Positions 45,622 through 55,225 of a stretch of 64,000 bases of DNA are shown in pieces. Under the pieces are notes generated by a model. The model did no database searches. It saw only the letters and a program-made list of their open reading frames with translations, and was not told the origin of the DNA. This stretch comes from Sphingobacterium lactis (GTDB lineage Bacteria; Bacteroidota; Bacteroidia; Sphingobacteriales; Sphingobacteriaceae): contig NZ_CP049246.1 of NCBI RefSeq assembly GCF_011046555.1, forward strand, positions 310,001 to 374,000, read 5' to 3'. Both the position numbers and the translations under genes were made by a program. The first letter of the stretch is position 1; each line of letters begins with the position of its first letter.

Positions 45622-46113
45622 TTATTTCGGTCCGAGTTCAATCACTTCCAGATTCTCGATACGATCCGCATGGATGTCAAAGCGCATCATGGTGCGGATC
45701 TGATGCCAACCCTGTTTTCCAGCAGCGCCAGGATTGAGGTGCAAGAGTTGCAGCTTCGGATCGAATTGCACTTTCAGGATATGCGAATGTCCTGAAATAA
45801 ACAGCTTGGGCGGATTCTTCAAGATCTCAGGTTTCACCAATGGATTGTATTTTCCGGGATAGCCTCCAATATGGGTCATCCACACATCCACCTGTTCACA
45901 CGTGAAACGCAAATGCTCCGGAAATTGCAACCGGATATCTTTCCCATCAATATTGCCGAACACACCTCGCAACGGCTTGAATGCTTCCAACTCTGTGATG
46001 ATTTCCATGGATCCAAAATCACCGACATGCCAGATTTCATCACAGCCGTCAAAATGTTTGAAGACCGCCTTATCCAAGTAACCGTGTGTATCTGATAGTA
46101 ACCCTATTTTCAT
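45622..46113 (-). CDS. YfcE/MJ0936-type metallophosphoesterase
   Basis: A 163-residue phosphoesterase with the complete calcineurin-like metal site: LLSDTHG, WHVGDFGS, VFGNIDG, WMTHIGGYPG and ISGHSH. Length fits the small cyclic-nucleotide or bis-pNPP phosphodiesterase class. It follows trmN6 by 2 bp on the minus strand and is likely co-transcribed with it. Confidence 0.9.
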   Translation of the reverse strand: MKIGLLSDTHGYLDKAVFKHFDGCDEIWHVGDFGSMEIITELEAFKPLRGVFGNIDGKDIRLQFPEHLRFTCEQVDVWMTHIGGYPGKYNPLVKPEILKNPPKLFISGHSHILKVQFDPKLQLLHLNPGAAGKQGWHQIRTMMRFDIHADRIENLEVIELGPK

Positions 46114-46115
46114 GA

Positions 46116-46820
46116 TTAAAAAGCTAAAAAGAAATCCTTAAGCAAATGCCTGTACCCCTCGGCGTGCACGGCCTTTTCCTGATAGATGACAAAGGAACTG
46201 CACCGCAGCGCTTGAGGCGAATGGGCGAAGGTCAGTATGGTGCGGAATACCTCCGAATCAGCGAAGGAGCGGATCTGCAGCTCTTCCACCAGGTGTAGCC
46301 CCACAGCATTCGCTTCGGTACTTAGCGCCTCCCTTAATTCTATCGGAACGATCAATTGCATTTTCCCCTCCTGCTGCAGCCTGGCCTTTCCAAAAGCAAA
46401 CAACCCGGTAAAGAACTCCACGTCGGTATGTTTGGCCATCTTTCGCCTTTCATCCGGATTATGCAGGGAATTGATATAAAAGGGCGGATTGGAAACGATC
46501 AGATCAAATTGCAGGTCGGTTTTCCAATGGAAAATATCCGAATGGACACCATACAGTCGATCTGCAAATGGAGACGCCTCGAAATTCAGTGCTGCCCGTT
46601 GTGCGGCCGGTCCATCCAATTCCACGGCCCATACCTGCGCATGAGGGAACCGCTGCGCCAACATCAAGGCAATTACGCCGGTCCCGGTACCAATGTCCAA
46701 TATGCGCTCGGGTGCCGCAGTGGAAGCCGTAGCCCCCAGCAAGACCCCATCCGTATTGATACGCATCGCACAATGCTCCTGGTTCACTGAAAATTGCTTG
46801 AATTGGAAGATATTCCCCAT
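46116..46820 (-). CDS. trmN6: tRNA1(Val) (A37-N6) methyltransferase-like protein
   Basis: SAM-dependent N6-adenine methyltransferase of the YfiC family, 234 residues. The family start FQFKQFSVNQEHCAMRINTDGVLLGA, the SAM motif ILDIGTGTGVIALMLA and the catalytic NPPF in IVSNPPFYINSL are present. The ATG at 46820 is used because the in-frame codon at 46826 is TTG. A -7-like CAAAGGTA lies only 4 bp upstream of this ATG, so a leaderless mRNA is possible. The phosphoesterase gene follows. Confidence 0.9.
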   Translation of the reverse strand: MGNIFQFKQFSVNQEHCAMRINTDGVLLGATASTAAPERILDIGTGTGVIALMLAQRFPHAQVWAVELDGPAAQRAALNFEASPFADRLYGVHSDIFHWKTDLQFDLIVSNPPFYINSLHNPDERRKMAKHTDVEFFTGLFAFGKARLQQEGKMQLIVPIELREALSTEANAVGLHLVEELQIRSFADSEVFRTILTFAHSPQALRCSSFVIYQEKAVHAEGYRHLLKDFFLAF

Positions 46821-46941
46821 ATCCAAAGGTAACTTAAATATATTTTTCGGCCTGATTTAATTGGTTTTATTAAAAAAATCAGAAATGCAATTAATCTAAA
46901 TGAAAAAAGCCAAGTCTATCTCAATAAATAAGCAAGAAGAT

Positions 46942-47334
46942 ATGAAAAAGATAGCCTTAAGAATTTTAGCCGTAGCCATGGTATTCCTGGTGTTTACCTC
47001 TTGTTCCAAAGAATTCTTTGAACCGATCGGGGTCTACGAAGAAGAAATAAATATAAACGTAACGAAGGTCTATCAGATCAGTCCGGCAGAAATGCGCGTT
47101 GACTTCATGGTGCAGAATCTTTCGGATTATGACTACTCCCCATCCGTGGACGGTCAGTTTTTCGTGGAGTTCTCCATATTCAGCACCTCAGGCTATGAAA
47201 CCTACAATGAGGTTCCCATTGATCGGCTGTATTCCGGCGAGGGCTATCGCGACTACATTATCGTACCGATTGACCCGCGTATGAATTACAACATAAACGA
47301 CTTACAATATACCGTATACAATGCTGGCCGATAG
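46942..47334 (+). CDS. Small lipoprotein of unknown function
   Basis: A 130-residue lipoprotein. The ATG at 46942 begins a signal peptide MKKIALRILAVAMVFLVF ending in the lipobox FTSC (Cys21). An in-frame ATG at 46900 would add a polar stretch and is less likely. The mature part is short with beta-type alternation (KVYQISPAEMRVDFMV, FFVEFSIFSTSGYE) and many aromatic residues. No family is recognised. It is divergent from trmN6 and convergent with mutS. Confidence 0.7.
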   Translation: MKKIALRILAVAMVFLVFTSCSKEFFEPIGVYEEEININVTKVYQISPAEMRVDFMVQNLSDYDYSPSVDGQFFVEFSIFSTSGYETYNEVPIDRLYSGEGYRDYIIVPIDPRMNYNINDLQYTVYNAGR

Positions 47335-47350
47335 ACCAGCATTTTTTTTA
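47320..47350 (+). terminator. Terminator overlapping the lipoprotein stop codon
   Basis: Stem AATGCTGG/CCAGCATT with the TAG stop (47332-47334) in the loop and eight T at 47342-47349. It also overlaps the last codons of convergent mutS. Confidence 0.85.
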
Positions 47351-49954
47351 GTTCTTCAATAGGCGCTGGATTTCATCCAATTTCATCAGCGCTTCCACAG
47401 GCGTGAGGGTATTTACGTCCAGGTTGTTCAGCATATCCCGGATCTTTTCCAGCACAGGGTCATCAATGGCAAACATCTGCAATTGGTAGGCCTGTTTCTG
47501 TATTTTACGCATGCTGTCCTTGATCTTCTCGCCACCGGTACGTTCCTGTTCCAGGCGTTTCAGGATCTCTCCTGCCCGACCGATCAGCTTCGGCGGCATA
47601 CCGGCAAGTTTCGCCACATGTATACCGAAACTATGTTCGGAACCTCCGGGCACCAATTTACGCAGGAATATCACCTTATTGTTCACTTCCTTAACACTTA
47701 CATTAAAGTTCTTAACGCGCGGCATGGAATTGCAGAGCTCATTCAGCTCATGGTAATGCGTGGCAAACAAGGTTTTTGCACGGCAAGCAGGGTGGTTGTG
47801 CAGGTATTCCGCAATGGCCCAAGCAATGGAAATTCCATCGTAGGTACTGGTTCCCCGGCCAATCTCATCCAAGAGGATCAAGCTCCTGTCGGAGAGGTTG
47901 TTCATGATGCTTGCCGTTTCGTTCATCTCCACCATAAAGGTCGACTCCCCCGAGCTGAGGTTATCGGATGCTCCCACGCGGGTAAAGATCTTATCGACGA
48001 TACCGATCTCTGCCTCCTTCGCCGGTACGAAACATCCAATCTGCGCCATCAGGACAATGAGTCCGGTTTGGCGCAGCAATGCCGATTTACCGGCCATATT
48101 CGGCCCCGTAATAATAATGATCTGCTGCCCTTCCGGATCCAGGAACGTATCGTTGGTGATGTAATCCTGGCCAATGGGAAGGTTCTTCTCAATCACCGGG
48201 TGGCGGCCGCCCTTAATATCCAACACTTTGGAACTGTTGACAACGGGCTTCACATAGAAGTTCTTGTCCGCAATAACGGCAAAATTCAAGAGCACGTCCA
48301 ACTTGGCCAACAACTGGGCATTCAATTGGATCGGCTTGATATATTCTGCGATTGCCAATAGCAATTCGGCATACAACCTATTCTCGATGGCCTGTATCTT
48401 CTCCTCTGCTCCGAGGATCTGTTCTTCATATTCCTTTAGCTCTTCAGTGATGTACCGCTCGGCATTGACCAGGGTCTGTTTACGGATCCAACCTGAAGGC
48501 ACTTTGTCCTTGTGGGTATTGGTCACTTCCAAATAATACCCGAAAACATTATTGAAGGCAATCTTTAGGGAAGGTATGCCCGTAGCCTCCGATTCGCGGC
48601 GTTGAATTTCCACCAGGTAATCCTTACCGCCGAAAGCCACTTTGCGCAATTTATCCAGATCGGGATCCACGCCCTCTGCAATAACATTCCCTTTGTTCAG
48701 CGCCACTGGAGGTTCCGCCTGGACAGTCCTTTCAATCTTTTCACGGATCAATAAACAAGGATTTAACTGCTCTGCAATCACATTCAAGGCTTCCGAATCC
48801 TGGGTCTGGCACAACTCTTTTAATTTCTCCACGGCATAGAGGGCGCGCTTCAGCTGTCCGACCTCTCGCGGATTGGCTTTTTGGAGACCGATTTTACTGA
48901 TCAGTCGCTCCAGATCGCCCACCTGCTTGATCTCGTGGATCAATTGGTCCCGCAACTCCCTGTTGTTATGGAAGTATTCGACCACCTGAAGACGTTCATT
49001 GATGGATTTCTCATCCTTCAACGGCATCACGATCCATCGCTTCAGGAGGCGTGCACCCATCGGTGAGGATGTTTCATCCAGCACATCCGACAGGGTAGTG
49101 GCATTCTCATTCGATGAACCGATCAATTCCAGGTTGCGGATTGTGAACCGATCCAACCACATGTAGCGGTCCTCCTCAATTCTGGAAATGTTGGAGATAT
49201 GCCCCAAGTTCCGGTGTTCGGTTTCATTAAGGTAGTGGAGCGCCACTCCGGCCGCAATGATGCCCACTGGCATGCGGTCGATCCCAAAACCTTTCATGGA
49301 GTTCACCTCGAAATGTTTCAGCAGCGATTCGGTGGCATAGTCACCGGTATACGGCCATTCATCCAAGGTGTAGGTATAGAAATTATTCCCGAAGTGCTCC
49401 AGGAAATCCTTGTATTGTTTTTTGGGAAGAATAACCTCTGTAGGTTTGAAGCCCTGCAATAATTTATCCACATAACCGATCGACCCCTGTGCTACTAAAA
49501 ACTCGCCGGTGGAGATATCCAGGAAGGAAACACCGATGGTTTGCTTATCGTAATAGAGGGAGGCTAAATAGTTATTGGATTTCTGTTGGACAATATTCTC
49601 ATTGTAGGATACCCCTGGTGTAACCAATTCGGTTACTCCACGCTTGACAATAGTTTTGGTCTGCTTGGGATCTTCCAATTGATCGCAGATCGCCACCCTT
49701 TGTCCTGCACGTACCAATTTGGGGAGGTATGTTTCCAGGGAATGGTGCGGAAATCCCGCCAGCGCCGTTTCCGATTCCGAGCCGTTGCCCCGCTTGGTGA
49801 GCACAATCCCCAATATCTTCGCCGCCTTGACGGCATCCTCTCCAAACGTCTCGTAAAAATCTCCAACCCTAAACAGTAATAAAGCACCAGGATATTTGGC
49901 TTTAATGGTATTATACTGCTGCATTAAAGGGGTTTGTTTCTTCGCTTTTGCCAA
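47348..49954 (-). CDS. mutS: DNA mismatch repair protein MutS
   Basis: Mismatch-recognition ATPase of 868 residues. The mismatch-binding FYETFGEDA (Phe-x-Glu) is near residue 32. The lever and clamp regions and the ATPase domain follow, with [17 protein letters not shown] (Walker A), [17 protein letters not shown] (Walker B and signature) and FATHYHEL (H-loop). The C-terminal helix-turn-helix dimerisation tail is present. It is a single gene running from a divergent region with mtgA. Confidence 0.97.
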   Translation of the reverse strand: MAKAKKQTPLMQQYNTIKAKYPGALLLFRVGDFYETFGEDAVKAAKILGIVLTKRGNGSESETALAGFPHHSLETYLPKLVRAGQRVAICDQLEDPKQTKTIVKRGVTELVTPGVSYNENIVQQKSNNYLASLYYDKQTIGVSFLDISTGEFLVAQGSIGYVDKLLQGFKPTEVILPKKQYKDFLEHFGNNFYTYTLDEWPYTGDYATESLLKHFEVNSMKGFGIDRMPVGIIAAGVALHYLNETEHRNLGHISNISRIEEDRYMWLDRFTIRNLELIGSSNENATTLSDVLDETSSPMGARLLKRWIVMPLKDEKSINERLQVVEYFHNNRELRDQLIHEIKQVGDLERLISKIGLQKANPREVGQLKRALYAVEKLKELCQTQDSEALNVIAEQLNPCLLIREKIERTVQAEPPVALNKGNVIAEGVDPDLDKLRKVAFGGKDYLVEIQRRESEATGIPSLKIAFNNVFGYYLEVTNTHKDKVPSGWIRKQTLVNAERYITEELKEYEEQILGAEEKIQAIENRLYAELLLAIAEYIKPIQLNAQLLAKLDVLLNFAVIADKNFYVKPVVNSSKVLDIKGGRHPVIEKNLPIGQDYITNDTFLDPEGQQIIIITGPNMAGKSALLRQTGLIVLMAQIGCFVPAKEAEIGIVDKIFTRVGASDNLSSGESTFMVEMNETASIMNNLSDRSLILLDEIGRGTSTYDGISIAWAIAEYLHNHPACRAKTLFATHYHELNELCNSMPRVKNFNVSVKEVNNKVIFLRKLVPGGSEHSFGIHVAKLAGMPPKLIGRAGEILKRLEQERTGGEKIKDSMRKIQKQAYQLQMFAIDDPVLEKIRDMLNNLDVNTLTPVEALMKLDEIQRLLKN

Positions 49955-50069
49955 GGTTCTCCAATTTTTGTATAAGTTGTAAAAATAGCAGAAATGTGGC
50001 GATTTGCCAAACGCGATGCCGAATCAAAAAACACCATCGGATTTGACACAGAAATTAAAAAATACATCT

Positions 50070-50077
50070 TATGTTTG
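50070..50077 (+). promoter_or_regulatory. -7 box (TATGTTTG) for mtgA
   Basis: Exact TAnnTTTG match 18 bp before the ATG at 50096, with TTTG at 50042-50045 (24-base spacer). It lies downstream of the in-frame codon at 49994, so that longer start is unlikely. Confidence 0.6.
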
Positions 50078-50095
50078 CATAAAATTTCAAGAGCA

Positions 50096-50839
50096 ATGGC
50101 CATTAAACGTTCTACAGCAAAGAACAGAAAGAAACAAACCAGCACAACATTCGGAACCTTTTTGAAGAAAAGGATCCTCCCTTGGTTTGTGAAAGGCCTC
50201 ATTGCCTTTTTCGTACTGACCATTCTTTGGGTCATTGCCCTGCGTTTCACGAATCCTCCGATCACCTACCTGATGGTGAAACGTGGTTTCGAACGGAAAG
50301 CCGCCGGCAAGGATTTTAAAATTGACAGGAAATGGTTGGATTATGCGGATATGTCGGACAATTTAAAGCGTGCTGCCCTTGCTGGGGAGGATGCGCACTT
50401 TATGGAGCACAATGGCTTTGATACGGACGCCATCCGCCAAGCCATTGAAAAGAACAAGGCTGGTAAACCCCTCCGCGGTGGAAGTACCATCAGTCAGCAA
50501 ACCGCCAAGAACGTATTTCTATGGCCCGGCCGATCCTGGCTCCGGAAAGGTTTGGAAACCTATTTTACCGTGCTGATCGAGATCTTCTGGAGCAAGAAGC
50601 GTATACTCGAAGTGTACCTCAATGTCATCGAGATGGGGCAGGGCGTATATGGAGCAGAAGCCGCTTCGCAGTATTATTTCCATAAATCTGGCCGCAGCCT
50701 AACGAAAAAGGAAGCTGCCTTGATTATTGCCGTTCTACCAAGTCCTCAGAAATGGGATGCAAGAAGGCCTTCAGCCTATATCAACAGACGGGCGAACAGT
50801 ATTGTCCGGTATATGAATTATTATAAAATCCCTAAATAG
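50096..50839 (+). CDS. mtgA: Monofunctional biosynthetic peptidoglycan transglycosylase
   Basis: Polymerises lipid II into glycan strands at the inner membrane. A cytosolic basic N-terminus (KRSTAKNRKKQ) is followed by one membrane helix (about 30-52) and a GT51 domain with the catalytic Glu in LAGEDAHFMEHNGFD, then RGGSTISQQTAKNVFL and SKKRILEVYLNVIEMG. Length is 247 residues, without a transpeptidase domain. A long start at 49994 is rejected because it precedes the promoter box. Confidence 0.94.
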   Translation: MAIKRSTAKNRKKQTSTTFGTFLKKRILPWFVKGLIAFFVLTILWVIALRFTNPPITYLMVKRGFERKAAGKDFKIDRKWLDYADMSDNLKRAALAGEDAHFMEHNGFDTDAIRQAIEKNKAGKPLRGGSTISQQTAKNVFLWPGRSWLRKGLETYFTVLIEIFWSKKRILEVYLNVIEMGQGVYGAEAASQYYFHKSGRSLTKKEAALIIAVLPSPQKWDARRPSAYINRRANSIVRYMNYYKIPK

Positions 50840-50884
50840 GAAAGTTAAGAAAAGAAGGAATAATCGCCCAAGCCTCCAAGGGGA

Positions 50885-51235
50885 TTACGTGTGGGCAAGG
50901 ATATTCACCAGGGTTCCGAATGGATCTTGCACATAAAAACGTTGAACGCCCCAAGGTTCCTTGGTTGGACCATAGGTTATGTTAAACCCTGCGTCTTTCA
51001 TTTTAAATAAGGTCTCCTCGAAGTCATCGACTTCAATAGATAGGTTTGGGACATCGGTCCCTGAACCACCTTGGGTCGCAAAACTGATCTGTACCGCCAT
51101 TTCCGCATCGCTTCCATAAGTGGTAATCCATCCGTGATCCATGATGATGCTTAATCCCAGGACATCCGAATAGAACTTTTTCGCTGCTTCTAAATTTTCC
51201 GCTTGAATATTGGTGACCATTCTCAAAACGCCCAT
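50885..51235 (-). CDS. VOC (glyoxalase-fold) family protein
   Basis: A 116-residue beta-alpha-beta-beta-beta protein. The first module has NIQAENLEAAKKFYSDVLGLSI and DHGWITTYG; the second has EVDDFEETLFKMKDAGFNI and GVQRFYVQDPFGTLVNI. The final segment is the usual metal-ligand strand. Length and the two modules fit a single-copy VOC dimer. It begins 5 bp after the isoaspartyl peptidase gene on the same strand. Substrate is unknown; antibiotic or glyoxal functions are not supported. Confidence 0.85.
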   Translation of the reverse strand: MGVLRMVTNIQAENLEAAKKFYSDVLGLSIIMDHGWITTYGSDAEMAVQISFATQGGSGTDVPNLSIEVDDFEETLFKMKDAGFNITYGPTKEPWGVQRFYVQDPFGTLVNILAHT

Positions 51236-51240
51236 GCTAT

Positions 51241-52287
51241 TTAATTTTTAGGTTCCTTATAAATCTCTACGGTAATCTTTCCATCTGCAGTTACGGTACC
51301 GCGGTACATACCTTCGGTATTGAATGGCATGGCCACTTCGCCATTTTTATCGATGGCAATCATACCGCCATCACCTCCCATCTTGCCGATTTCCGCAATC
51401 ACTTCCTTGCTTGCTTGATGCACATCCATTTTCCCATACTGCATTTTTGCCGACACATTATAGGCTGCAACAGCACGGATGAAGAACTCCCCCCATCCGG
51501 TACAGGAAATTGCAACCGTGGCGTTGTTCGCATACGTGCCGGCACCGATGATCGGTGCATCTCCCACCCTTCCGAATTTCTTGTTCGTCATCCCGCCGGT
51601 AGAGGTCCCTGCAGCAAGATTGCCTGCTTTATCCAGGGCCACGCAGCCCACAGTTCCAAATTTCTCGTCCTTATAAGGCGGCAGGAAAGCTTGTTGATCA
51701 TCATGATCCAACTCCATCCGCTCCTTATCACGCTCCAATGCCCTTTGCAATCCATCCCAACGTGCTTTGGTCCAGAAGTACTGCGGATCAACGATCGTTA
51801 ATCCCGCTTGGCGGGCAAATTCTTCGGCACCTTTGCCGACCATCATTACATGTTCAGATTTGTCCATTACCGCACGGGCGGCAACGATTGGATTTCTTAT
51901 CGTGGTCACCCCTGCTACGGCACCTGCCTTTAGCGTTCCGCCATCCATAATAGCTGCATCCAGTTCATTCTTTCCTTGATTGGTAAATACAGCACCTTTT
52001 CCGGCATTGAATAAAGGAGAATCTTCCATCACATAGATCGCGGCCTCCACCGCATCCAAACTGGATCTCCCTTCTTGGATCACGGCATATCCGGCCTGTA
52101 AGGAAGCGGTAAGCACATCAATATAGGCTTTCTCCAAAGAGTCTGTCATGTTCTTCTTCAGGATGGTGCCTGCTCCGCCATGAATGGCCAGTACATATTT
52201 TGGGTTTTGGGCGTTTTGCGCTTGTGTGGGTATCGTATTCATAAGGATGCTAATTAGGGTTAGCAAAATGATGTGGGTACTTTTCAT
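51241..52287 (-). CDS. Isoaspartyl peptidase / L-asparaginase, exported
   Basis: Ntn hydrolase of 348 residues that cleaves isoaspartyl dipeptides and asparagine. A signal peptide (ends TQAQ) is followed by AIHGGAGTI (family start). The autocatalytic site GTVGCVALD gives a new N-terminal Thr212 after cleavage, and GGMTNKKFGRVGDAPIIGAGTYA is the substrate loop. The export signal suggests a periplasmic role. It is followed after 5 bp by the VOC gene. Confidence 0.93.
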   Translation of the reverse strand: MKSTHIILLTLISILMNTIPTQAQNAQNPKYVLAIHGGAGTILKKNMTDSLEKAYIDVLTASLQAGYAVIQEGRSSLDAVEAAIYVMEDSPLFNAGKGAVFTNQGKNELDAAIMDGGTLKAGAVAGVTTIRNPIVAARAVMDKSEHVMMVGKGAEEFARQAGLTIVDPQYFWTKARWDGLQRALERDKERMELDHDDQQAFLPPYKDEKFGTVGCVALDKAGNLAAGTSTGGMTNKKFGRVGDAPIIGAGTYANNATVAISCTGWGEFFIRAVAAYNVSAKMQYGKMDVHQASKEVIAEIGKMGGDGGMIAIDKNGEVAMPFNTEGMYRGTVTADGKITVEIYKEPKN

Positions 52288-52331
52288 AAGCTATGATTTA
52301 TGACAAAGTACGAATAATCCCTATAAATAAC

Positions 52332-52363
52332 AAAAGGGGTGAAAACGCCTAAAATCCACCCCT
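52332..52363 (-). terminator. Terminator of the glucan-utilisation locus
   Basis: Stem AGGGGTG/CACCCCT with a T-run on the minus strand, 25 bp after the glycan-binding lipoprotein gene. Confidence 0.65.
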
Positions 52364-52387
52364 AATGATTGAAAATTAATTGTAAGC

Positions 52388-53725
52388 TTATAGTTTAGTA
52401 ACCGTAAGTTTCGCTTTATTATTCCCTTCGGACAAGTCTACAACAAAGACATAGGTTGCTCCTGCTTCCAATGTTTTCCCTGCACTTAGTCCAAGGTTTC
52501 CAGAATCACGGCCGTTTGATCCATCGCCGACAAAGACAACGTCACTGTTGGTCGTAATATCTGTATGTTTAAATTCACCACCCCAATTTTTTTGGTGGAA
52601 GAACTTAAAGTTGATGTTATCCGTTTTTATAGTTTGTCCTGCAACCACGGTAACTTGGTATTTCTTATTGCCCATTGGCGCCAAACTGATGGCCTTGCCG
52701 GTATCCCAGCCGACCTCATTCGCCGCAACGGATGGCTTACCGATTCCCTCACCAATGATCCAGATTGCTCCGGTTCCGTCAGCATTCAAGTGCGCCAAGT
52801 CATTTCCAGACATCGGTTCGATCTTCATGTATTCCTTATCGAAGTCCGCAGTGAATCTGTATTTACCAGTCATGGCATTGACATAATATTTTCCACCCTC
52901 TTCACGGATGAAATCTTTATCCAACCACCATGCATTGAATCCTTCGATACCTTCGATTTCCAATTCTTGGCCTTGTGTTACATTCAAGTCAACAGCATAC
53001 TGGTTCTCATTCACCATCTTCATGCTTTCACCATTGATGGAATATCCGATCAGGAATGGACTTGCTTCATACGTCAAGGTATTGAACGCAATAGTGTACA
53101 CACCGGCAGATGTATTCGAGAAAGGAATTGGGGTATTGATGCCCTGAACAACCGCGTTATTCTCGTAGCCAAATTGGATGATATTTCCAAGGTTGCCCAC
53201 TTTAGGTGCTTCAATGTAACCGGAAACCTTCATCGGAAGTTCCTGTGTCAATTCATATTGATTCGTAGCCACGCGTTCCATGCGGTATTTGGTCGTACCG
53301 GCAACTAACGTCAGATACGGAAAATCCGGTCTACTTAGCGTAATCTGCTCTTCGTGTACTTCCTTGACCCTTTGTACATTCTCTAAAGTATAGCGCAAAA
53401 TGGCTGTACCGTTGGGAATGTTCTTTTTGAAAGGAACGAATAGCTTTCCGGAATATTCACCGTTTTCTTTGGTGCGGATCTTGATTTCGGAAACATTTTC
53501 TTCACTGAAAAGCAATTCTACTTTCAGGGTCGATAGATCAATGCTTTGGTCTGCCACATTCACGGTAAACTGCAAACTATCCCCAAACAAGGCCGTTTTC
53601 GGGCTTTGCTTCAATTCAATCGTTGGGTCCCCTTCCCCATATGGCACGATTAACTCGTCCTCTTTGCATGAAAACAACAAGGCAAACAGGACCAATAAGG
53701 CTGAATAATTGATTACTTTTCTCAT
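52388..53725 (-). CDS. SusE/F-position surface glycan-binding lipoprotein
   Basis: A 445-residue lipoprotein with a lipobox near residue 20 (LLFSC). Several beta-rich repeats follow, consistent with the immunoglobulin-like and carbohydrate-binding modules of surface glycan-binding proteins; the C-terminal part (GNKKYQVTVVAGQTIKTDNINF) is SusE/DUF5125-like. The ATG at 53725 overlaps the GH30 stop in an ATGA, which shows translational coupling; an upstream in-frame start at 53734 is less likely. The position after GH30 matches the surface glycan-binding protein of the Bacteroides beta-1,6-glucan locus. It has no catalytic motif. Confidence 0.75.
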   Translation of the reverse strand: MRKVINYSALLVLFALLFSCKEDELIVPYGEGDPTIELKQSPKTALFGDSLQFTVNVADQSIDLSTLKVELLFSEENVSEIKIRTKENGEYSGKLFVPFKKNIPNGTAILRYTLENVQRVKEVHEEQITLSRPDFPYLTLVAGTTKYRMERVATNQYELTQELPMKVSGYIEAPKVGNLGNIIQFGYENNAVVQGINTPIPFSNTSAGVYTIAFNTLTYEASPFLIGYSINGESMKMVNENQYAVDLNVTQGQELEIEGIEGFNAWWLDKDFIREEGGKYYVNAMTGKYRFTADFDKEYMKIEPMSGNDLAHLNADGTGAIWIIGEGIGKPSVAANEVGWDTGKAISLAPMGNKKYQVTVVAGQTIKTDNINFKFFHQKNWGGEFKHTDITTNSDVVFVGDGSNGRDSGNLGLSAGKTLEAGATYVFVVDLSEGNNKAKLTVTKL

Positions 53726-55215
53726 TTCTTCCAAGTATATGATACAACCGCTCCAGCTGGAACTTTGTATGTAAAATGATTCTTACCATCTTCAAGCATA
53801 ATGTGCTTAGACTCCCCTCCTGAGTTCATCAACACAAATGCGTATGAACCATCAGCATTCTTGAATGCGGTATATACCAAGTCATTATCTGTATAACCCG
53901 TAGTTCCAATGCGTACAGCACCAGGTTTCACTACCGATGATAGGTGACCGATGATGTAATAGTGGGAATTTCTGCGGATCGTTTTGTAATCAGATTTGCT
54001 GATGTCCACTGCGCCGTAGCAAGTTTGACAGCCACCATCGCGGTTCGGACCTTTTTCAGAATCCAACATCAGGTTCCACACGATTACCCCTTTGCTCCAA
54101 TTGTTCACGGTTCCCAATGCAACCTCACGCATATCTTCCATCAGGCGTTTTCCCAAAACCTGTCCTTCATTCCACACACCTATCGATGTTTCTGTAAAGA
54201 TGATGTCCTTGTTAGGAGCTTTTTCATGGATATCCAACAACTCTGCTTTATCACCACCATAGTTGTGGAATGCAGAACCTGCGAAATACGCTGCTGCTGC
54301 AGGATCTTCAAAAATCTTGATCGGGTAATCCTGTTGCTCAGGCATATCGTCATAATTGTAGTTATGATCAAAGGCATAGATTTTTGTGTTCAAACCTGCG
54401 GCTTTCAATTTTGGGCCCAACGCTGTTTTCACAAAAGCTTGTTGCTCGTTCCAGAACATCACCAAGGATGCTGAGTTCTTATCGTTCAATGGCTCATTCT
54501 GAGGTGTAATGGAATAGATGTTTATCCCGTGCTCCTTCATGGCCTGAATCCATTTCACGAAGTAAGTTGCGTAATCCTGGTAGAATTTAGGATTCAAATG
54601 ACCGCCTGTCCAGGAGTCATAAGGCTTCAGTTCGGTTAGGTTGTTCACCTTCATCCATTTCGGTGGAGTCCATGGCGAACCCATGATTTTAATCGTAGGG
54701 TTGATCGCCAAGATTTCCTTCAGAACCGGGATCACATATTTCAATTCTTCTTCCTGTAGGGCGAAGTTTTCAATGCCTGGTTTATCGGCAAGTGTATATT
54801 CATCCAAAGAGAAATCTGAACAGCCAATTGCGATACGGATATAGCTCTGGCCCATTCCCTCCGTTGGGGAGAATGTTTCTGTTAAGAATTTGGTCCGGTC
54901 AGCTTGGTTCATCTTCAACAAGTTATAAGCTGTAGAACCGGTTATTGCCGATCCAAATCCATCCATGGTCTGAAAAGTCTTGCTTTCATCCAATTTGATG
55001 GTCATTTGCGACATATTGGTTGTCTTGCTGAAATTCACAAACGTTTTTGTGAAGTCATGGCTCTGAGAGCCTGTCGTGGTGTAGATCTTGACGTCTCCGG
55101 AAGTAGGTCCCACAGGAACCACCGGATCGCCACCGTTTATATTGTCATTGCCACAAGCTGTTAAAATTGACGAGAACAAACTTGCTGCAAAAATGTATTT
55201 CTTTAACGTATTCAT
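53722..55215 (-). CDS. GH30 family glycosidase (beta-1,6-glucanase-like), lipoprotein
   Basis: A 497-residue surface glycosidase. The lipobox LTAC gives Cys21. The GH30 TIM barrel spans about 75-420 and a beta domain follows. The acid/base is Glu241 in ITPQNEPL and the nucleophile Glu342 in IFTETSIG, with YIRIAIGCSDFS and GSPWTPPKWMK as further family markers. The whole looks like the GH30_3 subfamily, which cleaves beta-1,6-glucan such as pustulan. It lies between SusD and the glycan-binding protein, with ATGA coupling to the latter. GH30 enzymes also include glucosylceramidases and xylanases; context favours glucan. Confidence 0.88.
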   Translation of the reverse strand: MNTLKKYIFAASLFSSILTACGNDNINGGDPVVPVGPTSGDVKIYTTTGSQSHDFTKTFVNFSKTTNMSQMTIKLDESKTFQTMDGFGSAITGSTAYNLLKMNQADRTKFLTETFSPTEGMGQSYIRIAIGCSDFSLDEYTLADKPGIENFALQEEELKYVIPVLKEILAINPTIKIMGSPWTPPKWMKVNNLTELKPYDSWTGGHLNPKFYQDYATYFVKWIQAMKEHGINIYSITPQNEPLNDKNSASLVMFWNEQQAFVKTALGPKLKAAGLNTKIYAFDHNYNYDDMPEQQDYPIKIFEDPAAAAYFAGSAFHNYGGDKAELLDIHEKAPNKDIIFTETSIGVWNEGQVLGKRLMEDMREVALGTVNNWSKGVIVWNLMLDSEKGPNRDGGCQTCYGAVDISKSDYKTIRRNSHYYIIGHLSSVVKPGAVRIGTTGYTDNDLVYTAFKNADGSYAFVLMNSGGESKHIMLEDGKNHFTYKVPAGAVVSYTWKK

Positions 55216-55225
55216 ATGTTATTTC

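Noticed and set aside
46824-46831. -7 box (TACCTTTG) as certain promoter of trmN6
   Set aside because: It ends about 3 bp before the ATG, so either the mRNA is leaderless or the match is accidental; kept only as part of the leaderless-transcript observation.
49994-50095. Longer N-terminus of mtgA
   Set aside because: The frame begins upstream of the -7 promoter box and adds 34 residues without family features.
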